NCBI GenBank assembly: GCA_001931535.1
Contig: CP016211.1
Location: forward strand, 5,191,573 to 5,255,572
Reading direction: 5' to 3'
DNA from: Minicystis rosea
Lineage (GTDB): Bacteria; Myxococcota_A; Polyangia; Polyangiales; Polyangiaceae
Length of the DNA stretch: 64,000 nt
The number at the start of each line of letters is the position of its first letter. Position 1 is the first letter of the stretch. A program made the translations under genes and the position numbers. Below the pieces are notes generated by a model. The model searched no databases, was not told where the DNA came from, and was given only the letters and a program-made list of their open reading frames with translations. This document shows, one piece after another, positions 25,584 to 33,182 of this stretch.

Positions 25584-26798
25584 ATGGCGACCACGCAGCG
25601 GCCTTTGAACATCCTCGCGCTCGCTTGCTTCAACACCGGCGATCGCTTCATCCAGCGCGCCAAAGAGCGAGGCGCGCGCGTCTGGCTCCTGACGAAGGAG
25701 ACCTACCTGCGGAAGAAGCGCTGGCGTCGCGATCTCTTGGAGGACGTGTTCGCCGAGCCGGATGGGACGCCGATCGCCGGTACGATCAACACGGTCAGCT
25801 ACCTCGCGCGCACCATCAAGTTCGATCGGATCATTCCCTTCGACGATGTCGAGGTCGACGCGGCGGCGCGGCTCCGCGAGCACCTGCGCGTGCCGGGCAT
25901 GGGCGACACGCGGGCCCGCGTGTTCCGCGACAAGCTGGCCATGCGGGTGCGCGCGCAGGAAGAGGGCATCCCCGTGCCCGACTTCGTGGGGGTGATTCAC
26001 CACGACGACATTCGTGCTTTCACCGAGCGCGTGCCCGCGCCGTGGATGTTGAAGCCGCGCACCGAGGCGTCGAGCACGGGCATCAAGAAGATCCACGACG
26101 CGGATCAGCTCTGGCAGGAGATTCACGCGCTCGGCGATCGGGCATCGCAGTTCCTTCTGGAGCGGTATCTGCCTGGGGATGTGCATCACGTCGACAGCAT
26201 CGTGAGCGAGGGGAAGATCGTCTTCACCGAGGTGCACCGGAACGGCATCCCGCCCTTCGACGTGTCGCACGGCGGCGGCGTGTTCAGCACGTATACGGTG
26301 GAGCGCGGGTCGGCCGATTGGGCCGCGCTCGAGGCGTTGAACGAGCAGGTGCTCACGCGCTTCGGGTTGCTGCGCGGCGTCTCGCACCTCGAGTACATCA
26401 AGGGACGCGAGGACGGGAAGATGTACTTCCTCGAGGCGGGCGCGCGCGTCGGCGGCGCGCACGTCGCCGATCTCGTGGAGGCGGCGACCGGGATCAACCT
26501 GTGGGCCGAGTGGGCCGACATCGAGATCGACAAGGGGACCGTCCCCTACGTGCTGCCGCCGCGTCGCTACGAGCACGGTGGGCTCGTGCAGAGCTTGGCG
26601 CGCACCGAACGGCCGGATCTCTCGGCCTACGCGGATCCGGAGGTCGTTGCGCAGGTGGACGATCCGTATCACGCGGGGCTCGTGGTGCGCTCGCCGAGCC
26701 ATGCGCGCGTGCGCGAGCTGCTCGATGGATACGCGAAGCGCTTCGCCCATGATTTCCTGGCCGTGATGCCGCACTACGAGCTCCCGCCCCAGCGCTGA
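25584..26798 (+). CDS. ATP-grasp ligase (first of a pair)
   Basis: The ATG at 25584 (MATTQRPLNILALACF) gives 404 residues. A Rossmann-like N-terminal domain (FNTGDRFIQRAKERGARVWLL) precedes the ATP-grasp domain. That domain shows the lid lysine strand PWMLKPRTEASSTGIKKI, LLERYLPGDVHHVDSIV, and the metal-binding EAGARVGGAH near 300. Such enzymes couple ATP hydrolysis to amide, ester or thioester bond formation by acylphosphate chemistry in the cytoplasm. It is followed 46 bases later by a second, diverged ATP-grasp gene and a hydrolase gene, suggesting a small biosynthetic operon. Substrates cannot be read from the sequence. Confidence 0.85.
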   Translation: MATTQRPLNILALACFNTGDRFIQRAKERGARVWLLTKETYLRKKRWRRDLLEDVFAEPDGTPIAGTINTVSYLARTIKFDRIIPFDDVEVDAAARLREHLRVPGMGDTRARVFRDKLAMRVRAQEEGIPVPDFVGVIHHDDIRAFTERVPAPWMLKPRTEASSTGIKKIHDADQLWQEIHALGDRASQFLLERYLPGDVHHVDSIVSEGKIVFTEVHRNGIPPFDVSHGGGVFSTYTVERGSADWAALEALNEQVLTRFGLLRGVSHLEYIKGREDGKMYFLEAGARVGGAHVADLVEAATGINLWAEWADIEIDKGTVPYVLPPRRYEHGGLVQSLARTERPDLSAYADPEVVAQVDDPYHAGLVVRSPSHARVRELLDGYAKRFAHDFLAVMPHYELPPQR

Positions 26799-26844
26799 TC
26801 ATCCGCGCGCGACGCGCCGTCTCCCTCGCCGTGATGGAGGACCC

Positions 26845-28170
26845 ATGACCGCTTTCAACGCCCTCTCGAGCGCCGATCGCGTGGATCCCCTTTTTCCCGA
26901 GGGGCACCCGCTCCGCCGCCTGGTGCGGCCCAGCTTCGACACCGTCCGCCGATCGCTGCGCGGCATGTACGTGGCGACGATCTGGAACGACAGCGCCGTC
27001 GATCCCACGCGGGCTGGGTTCCGCCCTTCGTACGATGCGCTGTACGGGCCGGGCGCGTCGAACGTGATGGCGTTCGTCGGTACGTGGCTCTCGACCGGGC
27101 CGGGGACCGAGGACGGCGGCAACGTCGTCCTGCTCCCCGAGGGCATCGATGCGACGCTCATCGACTATGCGCGGCGCATCGGCGTGCTCGGCCCGTTCGA
27201 GCTCGTGCCGAGCGTCGCGGCCGCGAAGGAGCGCGTCGCGCGGGCCGGGAAGAAGCTCTACAACGTCGACGATCTCGGGGCCGATTTCGATGCGTGGTCG
27301 GTCCTGCCGAGCGAGCTGTCGCGCTGGGTGAGTTCGAAGGACGCGCTCGGCACGCTCACGAGCTTCGGGCCGACCGAGGTCGTGAAGGACATGTACGACG
27401 TGAGCCTCGCCGACTTCGAGGCCGCGAAGCGCGGTGAGGGCCGCGTCTTCCTCAAGACGAGCAACACCGAGAGCGCTGGCCTCGGCGTGTACATCGCGCG
27501 CACGGCGGAGGAGTTCGAGGCGCAGCTCGCCACCATCCGCGAGCACCAGAAGCGCTTCGACCTCAATCGGCGGCTCGTGGTGCAGCCGGAGATCATCGGA
27601 AAGAACCGGAGCTTCCAGGTGCTGCTCGATCCGCGCGCGCGGGACGAGGTGCAGGTCATCGCGCTCACGGATCAGCTCGTGGAAGCCGACGGCAAGACGT
27701 ATCGATCGTCGATCAACCACGCCATCACGAGGGAGACGGTGGAGCCCGTGGGCGCCGCGATCCTCGATTTGGTGGATCGCATTTGGGCTCGTGCGCCGGA
27801 GGCGTTCGGCTTCTTGATGTCGGACTACTTCGACACGAAGGAGGGCCCGGTGGTCTACGATCCCGGCCTCCGGCCGACCGGCAACACGGCGACGGCGATG
27901 GCCGCGCACCTCGGCCGCAAGCTCACGGGCCGCCACGTGACGACGAGCCTCGTGCCCTTGCCGACGGGTCGTGCCGGCCTGACGTTCGCCGACTTCGCGC
28001 GCCGCGCGGGCGGCCTGTGCGAGCCCGAGAGCATCGCGCGCGAAGGTCGCGCGCTCATGCCCTGGGGCTGGAACCCGATCCAGGGCTTCGGGATGATGAT
28101 CGCGATGGCCGAGGATCAAGCCGGGGTCGAGGCGCTGCGCGCCGAGATCCTGGCTTATCGATACGAGTAG
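26845..28170 (+). CDS. Diverged ATP-grasp enzyme (second of a pair)
   Basis: The 441-residue protein starts at the ATG at 26845, with GGAGG just upstream. It has an N-terminal nucleotide-fold region and then ATP-grasp-like elements: RVFLKTSNTESAGLGVY (nucleotide-binding lysine strand), RRLVVQPEIIGKNRSFQV, and YDPGLRPTGNTATAM, where Asp and Asn could bind magnesium. It is not a close copy of the preceding enzyme. Position between an ATP-grasp gene (46 bp upstream) and an alpha/beta hydrolase gene (10 bp downstream) argues for a shared pathway. The fold assignment is an inference from motif order. Confidence 0.65.
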   Translation: MTAFNALSSADRVDPLFPEGHPLRRLVRPSFDTVRRSLRGMYVATIWNDSAVDPTRAGFRPSYDALYGPGASNVMAFVGTWLSTGPGTEDGGNVVLLPEGIDATLIDYARRIGVLGPFELVPSVAAAKERVARAGKKLYNVDDLGADFDAWSVLPSELSRWVSSKDALGTLTSFGPTEVVKDMYDVSLADFEAAKRGEGRVFLKTSNTESAGLGVYIARTAEEFEAQLATIREHQKRFDLNRRLVVQPEIIGKNRSFQVLLDPRARDEVQVIALTDQLVEADGKTYRSSINHAITRETVEPVGAAILDLVDRIWARAPEAFGFLMSDYFDTKEGPVVYDPGLRPTGNTATAMAAHLGRKLTGRHVTTSLVPLPTGRAGLTFADFARRAGGLCEPESIAREGRALMPWGWNPIQGFGMMIAMAEDQAGVEALRAEILAYRYE

Positions 28171-28180
28171 CGACGAGTCG

Positions 28181-29008
28181 ATGCAATTGCAGGCGTTCGA
28201 TGGGCTGATCGATCTTCCCCGCGGTGCCGTGCGCGTGCGGGTGCGCGGCGAGGGGCCGCCCCTCATCTGGTCGCACGGCGTGTTCTTCCCGCTCGACGTC
28301 GACGACGAGAGCACGCTCGGCCGGGTGCTCGGCGATGTCTCTGGGTTCACGGTGATCCGCTGGGACGCGCGCGGGCACGGGCGATCGCCGGCCGCCGCGA
28401 CCGCGGACGAGCACCGCTGGGATCGCCTCGGCGACGACGTGCTCGCGCTCGCGGATGCGCTCGGGATCGAGCGCTTCGCCGCCGGTGGGATCTCGATGGG
28501 CGCGGCCGTGACGCTGCACGCTGCGGTGAAGGCGCCGCAACGGATCGAAGCGATGATGCTGCTGGCCATGCCGACCGCATGGGAGACGCGGCCGGCGGAG
28601 CAGGAGCGCTATCGCGAGCTGCTCGCGTTCGGGAGCCCCGAAGCGCTCGCGGCCCACGTGCAGGAGGATCTCGATGCGGTGTTCCCACCGGGCACGCTCC
28701 CCGCGTCGCTCCGCGCGATGGTGGCGCACCTGCGCGCGCAGGAGTGGATGGCCCTCGAACGCGTGATCGCCGGCGCGTCGCAGAGCGACATGCCCAGCAA
28801 GGATGTGCTCGCGGCGCTGCGCGTGCCCGCGCTGTTGCGGCCGTGGCCCAACGACAGCGGACACCCGATGTCGACGGCGGAGGCGCTCTTCGCGACGCTG
28901 CCGGAGGCGGACATGGTGCTGCTCGGCGGCTTCGACGACGAGATCGGGATTCGCGGAGCGCTCTCCGATCTGCACGGCCGGTGCGCTCCGCGCGCGCGAC
29001 CGGATTGA
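28181..29008 (+). CDS. Alpha/beta hydrolase, catalytic His not evident
   Basis: The 275-residue protein has the oxyanion-region WSHGVFF, the strand WDARGHGRS and the nucleophile elbow GGISMGA (Ser near residue 107), all typical of alpha/beta hydrolases. The usual C-terminal GxxH carrying the catalytic histidine is replaced by LLGGFDDEIG. The only late His is in NDSGHPMS, at a position where I would expect the acid residue. Either the triad is rearranged or the protein is non-hydrolytic. It starts 10 bases after the second ATP-grasp gene, so it is co-transcribed, and it ends 12 bases from the convergent PfkB gene. Confidence 0.8.
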   Translation: MQLQAFDGLIDLPRGAVRVRVRGEGPPLIWSHGVFFPLDVDDESTLGRVLGDVSGFTVIRWDARGHGRSPAAATADEHRWDRLGDDVLALADALGIERFAAGGISMGAAVTLHAAVKAPQRIEAMMLLAMPTAWETRPAEQERYRELLAFGSPEALAAHVQEDLDAVFPPGTLPASLRAMVAHLRAQEWMALERVIAGASQSDMPSKDVLAALRVPALLRPWPNDSGHPMSTAEALFATLPEADMVLLGGFDDEIGIRGALSDLHGRCAPRARPD

Positions 29009-29020
29009 GAGAGCTTCGAG

Positions 29021-29863
29021 TCAGCCGGCGGAGAGCCGCATCTGCGACTCGCGCGGATCGATCGACTGGAGGACCGCCCCGCCGTAGGGCGCGGCGCGCT
29101 CGCAGGCTCGCTCGACGGGGAGACCGAGGCCCACGAAATACGTGAGGGCGCCGGCGAAGCTGTCACCGGCGCCGTAGTCGCCCTGCACCGGACCGGGTGC
29201 TTCGGGCGGCAGGATCGAGGTGACGGATCCCTCGCGGATCACTTGAATGGGCCGCGATCCATCGGTGAGCACGAGCGCGCCGGGAGGCGGCGCATAGCTC
29301 GACAGGGGCGCGTTCTCGCGGGGATCGCTGATGCTGCCGACGATCACATCGGGCGCGATCCCGGCAGCGCGCAGTGTCGCGGCCCGACGCGCGGTGACCA
29401 CGAGACGACGCGCGCTGCGCGCGGCGCGGAGGCTCTCGGGATCGGCGCCGGTGAAATAAACGGCGTCGCAGTCGGCGAGGACCGACCACGGGAGAGGATC
29501 GGCGGCCGCGGGTTGGAGCGGATCGGCCGTGACGATGATGGTGCGCCGGCCGTACGTGTCGACGTGCACGACGACGCGAGGGTGATCGAACGGACGCCTG
29601 GCGGCGTGAATCTGTGCATCCGGACGGGCCGCGCGCACCGCGGCCTCGACGGCACGACCACCGTCGTCGGAGCCGAAGGCGGTGAAGAGGAGCAGCTCGG
29701 CGTCGCTGCAACAGAGTTGCAAGAACGCGAGGCCACCGCCGCCGCCGGGGAGAAAGCGGACGTCGCGCAGATGGATGATGTCACCGGGCTCGGGAACACC
29801 ATCGGTACGCCCGAGGGTGACGTGCTCGACGTGCCCGACCACCGCGATGCGAAGGTGCGCCAT
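29021..29863 (-). CDS. PfkB/ribokinase-family sugar kinase
   Basis: I take the ATG at 29863 (MAHLRIAVVGHVEHVTLG), which gives 280 residues; the frame extends further upstream without support. The PfkB signature GDYGAGDSFAGAL contains the catalytic Asp and anion hole, and an N-terminal VGH plus FLPGGGGG matches the substrate-binding GG region. These cytoplasmic enzymes phosphorylate sugars, nucleosides or similar alcohols with ATP. It is slightly shorter than typical ribokinases. It converges on the hydrolase gene with a 12-base gap. The substrate is unknown. Confidence 0.85.
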   Translation of the reverse strand: MAHLRIAVVGHVEHVTLGRTDGVPEPGDIIHLRDVRFLPGGGGGLAFLQLCCSDAELLLFTAFGSDDGGRAVEAAVRAARPDAQIHAARRPFDHPRVVVHVDTYGRRTIIVTADPLQPAAADPLPWSVLADCDAVYFTGADPESLRAARSARRLVVTARRAATLRAAGIAPDVIVGSISDPRENAPLSSYAPPPGALVLTDGSRPIQVIREGSVTSILPPEAPGPVQGDYGAGDSFAGALTYFVGLGLPVERACERAAPYGGAVLQSIDPRESQMRLSAG

Positions 29864-30078
29864 CGGTCCAACGATACCGCGAGATCCGAGCGCGTTCGCG
29901 AGATCGATGCGCGGGCCGTCGAGCGCGGCGGCCCGCACCGGCGCGCCACGGCATAGGGACACGTGAAACGACGCTGCGATGCGGACGACGCCGAGCGCTT
30001 CGATATGAAATCGGGCGGTTGCACAGACCGCTTCCCCGCGAGCCCCGCACCTCGGAGAATGGAGCGCGAGGAACATCC

Positions 30079-31368
30079 ATGACGACGCGCTCGCTTAAAA
30101 GCTCGCCGCCCGCTTCCGCTGCTGCTTTCTTGCGACATCTGCTCCAAGCCATGGGGCTCGGGCTCTCGGCCGCGACCGCGCTCGGCAGCGCCGCGTGCGG
30201 GGGCAAGGTCGCGGTCGACGGCGATGGCAGCGGGGGATCGACGACGACCAACACCACCACCGAGACGACGACGACCACGACCACCGTGACGACGGTGTGG
30301 GTGTGCGAAACGCCGGCGGTGAAGTACATGCCGGTCTACGTGTGCGTGGAGCCGAGCCCGAACGATTCGTGTCCGGCCGTCGGCTCGGATGCAGCGTTCG
30401 CCGCCGTGCTGACGGAGCTCGAGATGCAGGCATGCGGCAGCGCGGACCTCGTGAGCGTGCTCTGCGGCCCGGATCCGACGGCCTTCGGTCAATGCTGCTA
30501 CTACGCCGATGGGATGGGCTTCGAGTGTGGGGGCCGCCCGTTCGTGGTCGAGGGAGCGGCCCGTATCGCCGCTGTCGCCGAGCGATCCGATTGGCTCGCG
30601 CGTGTCGAGCCCAGCGCGATGGATCTCGACACGAGCACGCGGGACGCGCTCGCAGCGGCCTGGACGCGGAGCGCGCTCGACGAGCACGCGAGCGTGGCCT
30701 CGTTCGCGCGGTTCGTCCTGGAGCTGCTCGCGGTGGGCGCGCCGGCTGATTTGGTGGGCGCGGCGCAGCAGGCCATGGGAGACGAGATCCGCCACGCGGC
30801 GCTGTGCTTCGGGCTCGCGTCGTCCTACGCGGGGCGCGCGGTCGGACCGGGCGCGCTCGCGATTGCGGGCGACACCGCTGCGCGCACGGACCTCGCCGAG
30901 ATCGCCGCCGCAGCGGTGCGCGAAGGCTGCGTGGGCGAGACGCTCGCGGCCTTCGGGGCGGCAGCGGCCCGCGATGAAGCCTCGGATCCGGCGGTAAGGG
31001 CGGCGCTCGACGCGATCGCCCGCGACGAGGCGGAGCACGCGGCGCTCGCGTTCCGCTTCGTGGCGTGGGTGATGCGCGGGGACGATGCGCGGGCGCGCCG
31101 AGCCGTGGGCGAAGCGTTCGCGGCAGCGCTCGCGACACCGCCGGCGACGCTGCCGGACGATCGCGGCGACGCAGCCTTGCTGCGAGCGCACGGGCAGCTC
31201 CCATCGGGCGAACGGCGAGCGCTCGCGGCCCGATGCTTGGCCGAGGTGGTGGCGCCGTGCGCGCGGGCGCTCCTGCACGAAACGCAGGAGACGCGGGGCT
31301 CGATCCGTCAGATGGTTTCAGCTCCAGCGATCCTCGTCAGAGAATGGTTTGAGCACCAACCATCGTGA
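30079..31368 (+). CDS. Ferritin-like domain lipoprotein
   Basis: The ATG at 30079 starts a long signal peptide ending GSAAC (lipobox), followed by a Thr-rich linker and a Cys-containing segment (VCETP, VYVCVEP, CCYYADGMGFEC). From about residue 190 the protein is helical with ferritin-like di-iron motifs: DEHASVASFARFVLELL, MGDEIRHAALCF, VREGCVGETLAA and IARDEAEHAALAFRFV. It is 429 residues long and would be an outer-membrane di-iron protein, perhaps for iron or oxidative chemistry. Its last eight codons (EWFEHQPS) are encoded by the first unit of a hairpin repeat array, suggesting the array captured or replaced the original 3' end. Confidence 0.82.
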   Translation: MTTRSLKSSPPASAAAFLRHLLQAMGLGLSAATALGSAACGGKVAVDGDGSGGSTTTNTTTETTTTTTTVTTVWVCETPAVKYMPVYVCVEPSPNDSCPAVGSDAAFAAVLTELEMQACGSADLVSVLCGPDPTAFGQCCYYADGMGFECGGRPFVVEGAARIAAVAERSDWLARVEPSAMDLDTSTRDALAAAWTRSALDEHASVASFARFVLELLAVGAPADLVGAAQQAMGDEIRHAALCFGLASSYAGRAVGPGALAIAGDTAARTDLAEIAAAAVREGCVGETLAAFGAAAARDEASDPAVRAALDAIARDEAEHAALAFRFVAWVMRGDDARARRAVGEAFAAALATPPATLPDDRGDAALLRAHGQLPSGERRALAARCLAEVVAPCARALLHETQETRGSIRQMVSAPAILVREWFEHQPS

Positions 31369-31448
31369 TGGCGAGCGGCACGTTGATGGTTTGAGCACCA
31401 ACCATCTTTCTCTTCGCCGGCGTAAGGATGGTTTGAGCACCAACCATC
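31344..31448. repeat. Three hairpin repeats with exact 42-bp period
   Basis: The 20-mer ATGGTTTGAGCACCAACCAT occurs at 31344, 31386 and 31428. Each copy is an inverted repeat (ATGGTT/AACCAT, 8-base loop); in copies 2 and 3 the stem gains one G-C pair. The 21-base stretches between conserved 21-mers differ in sequence but not in length. It lies between two convergent genes, overlaps the end of the plus-strand gene, and could end transcription from both sides. I know no described element with these dimensions. Confidence 0.85.
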
Positions 31449-31457
31449 ACGGCTCGT

Positions 31458-33017
31458 TCATTCGCGAGCGCTCCGCATGTGGAGGGCTTCGGTGACGGCG
31501 CGGGCGAGCGCTTCGTGGCCGGCGGCGGAGAGGTGACCATCTTCGAGGAAGGCGGCGGGACCGGCCTTTTCCAAGGCCGGCGTGGCGTCGATGCCAACGG
31601 CGCCGGCGGCCCGCGCGGCGACGGCGACGGCGACGGTGAGCGCGGTCAGGGCGGTCGCGTCGGCCTCGCCGAGATCGCGACGGCGGCGCGCGCTCTCGGA
31701 GACCTGGGCGTCCAGCGGCGCGACCACGACCGCGAGCGAGGCGCCGTGAGCGGCAGCGAGGGATTGCGCCTCCGCCAACATCGGTGCGATCGGCAGCGGC
31801 GAGCGCGCGGCCGGCGGTGGGAGCGGCGCGGTGGGGAGCGCGGCGAGGCGAGCCTCGGCGGCGCGGCGGCGGGCGAAGGCGCCGTCGATCGCATCTCGGA
31901 TCTCGCCCGGAAATGCGCGGGCCAGCTTGCCGAGCTCGTGCTCGACGTCGGTGCGGATCCTGTCACCGCGGAATCGCGCATAGCGACCGTACTCCCGTCC
32001 GCGCGGCGGGGGCACGCAGCCGCCCCAGCCTAGACGGAAGATCTCGTCATGCGGATCTCCAGCGCTGCGCAGGTAGGATTCCCACTCGCGCGAGAGCGTC
32101 TGCGAGGATGAGACGAGGCTGCGATATCGTTCCGCGACGGCGAGCACGTCGCGCTGGGCCTCGCGGAGCTCGACCTGTGCCGCGACGAGAGCCGCCGCGC
32201 GACGGGCTTCCTCCGCACGGTGGGCGCCGTCGCGTTGGACCTCACCGGCCACACGCGCTCCGAGCTTCAAGAGATCATCGAAGCCCGGCTCGGGCGTGAT
32301 GTTCGAGGCCGCTGCCTCACGCGTGCGCAGCCAGCGCCAGAGCGCGAAGGCCGCGTGCGATCGCTGGATGAGGCGCGTGCGCAGCGCCGATGACGATCGC
32401 GGGGCCGCGCTCCCATCGACGCGTGCCGCCCAGCCGTCGACGGCCGTATGACGTTCTCGGTTGGGTGAATGGACCTCGACGAGATCATTCATGAGGTTGA
32501 TGACCAGGACGACCGTCGCGGGGCGGCGGCGATCGAGAATCTGCTTCATCGTGGCGAGATATTCGGGCGGGCCATAGGTCGGCACCGAGGCGTCGAGCAC
32601 CGCGGGCGCGCTGGGAAGCGAAGCATGGAGACGCGCCGCGAGGGCTTCGTCCTCTTCGACGCCGAGCCCGAACGAGAGCGAGTCGCCGACGACGATCACC
32701 TCGCCGGACGAGGCGCTCGGCCACTCCGCGCCGCGATACCCCTCGGCGTTGATGCGCACGTGAGTCGTGCGCTCGCCGGGCCGGCCGACCGCGGTGACGC
32801 TCCCGGGCGAGAGACGAACGCCGCGGACGGTGTCGCGCTCGTAGACGTTGACGAGGGGGAACGCCGCGCCGTCGCGTTTTCGGAAGACGGCTTCGGTGAG
32901 GCCCAGCGATACGGCGAGGCCCAGCGCGATCTGCGCGGCGACGCGGAGCCGCCGAAAACGACGGGGAGCGCGGGGCGCGGGCGCGGTGGGCGCGGCCTCG
33001 ACGGGCGGTGATTCCAT
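31458..33017 (-). CDS. Membrane-anchored SGNH/GDSL hydrolase with helical insertion
   Basis: The 519-residue protein has an N-terminal Pro/Ala-rich cytoplasmic segment and one membrane helix (about 28-45). A GDSLSFG nucleophile block lies near residue 110, NLMNDL provides the Asn block, and DGHLSAAGH near the C-terminus provides Asp/His. Between the second and last blocks about 200 residues of coiled-coil-like, Arg/Ala-rich helix are inserted (ELREAQRDVLAVAERYRSLVSSS). It is probably a periplasmic-facing acyl esterase or transferase acting on envelope polymers, similar in layout to AlgJ/AlgX-type acetylation enzymes; this comparison is loose. Convergent with the ferritin-like gene across the hairpin array. 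Confidence 0.78.
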   Translation of the reverse strand: MESPPVEAAPTAPAPRAPRRFRRLRVAAQIALGLAVSLGLTEAVFRKRDGAAFPLVNVYERDTVRGVRLSPGSVTAVGRPGERTTHVRINAEGYRGAEWPSASSGEVIVVGDSLSFGLGVEEDEALAARLHASLPSAPAVLDASVPTYGPPEYLATMKQILDRRRPATVVLVINLMNDLVEVHSPNRERHTAVDGWAARVDGSAAPRSSSALRTRLIQRSHAAFALWRWLRTREAAASNITPEPGFDDLLKLGARVAGEVQRDGAHRAEEARRAAALVAAQVELREAQRDVLAVAERYRSLVSSSQTLSREWESYLRSAGDPHDEIFRLGWGGCVPPPRGREYGRYARFRGDRIRTDVEHELGKLARAFPGEIRDAIDGAFARRRAAEARLAALPTAPLPPPAARSPLPIAPMLAEAQSLAAAHGASLAVVVAPLDAQVSESARRRRDLGEADATALTALTVAVAVAARAAGAVGIDATPALEKAGPAAFLEDGHLSAAGHEALARAVTEALHMRSARE

Positions 33018-33182
33018 GCCCGACGAATCGCGTGGTGCTCGTCGAGTGTGACGGTGAAGATCCGTGATCGGGCGACACGAGGCGCTGCTCCTTCACTGCG
33101 TGCGGGAGTCGCACCCGAGACGCCGCGGCGCTGACGACGACGCCGTACGGCAGCGCTTGCCCGCCCGTACTGGTCGTTTACG

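Noticed and set aside
31344..31448. Possible CRISPR array
   Set aside because: Repeats of about 21 bases with 21-base spacers are shorter than any CRISPR I know, there are only three units, and no cas-like gene is present.
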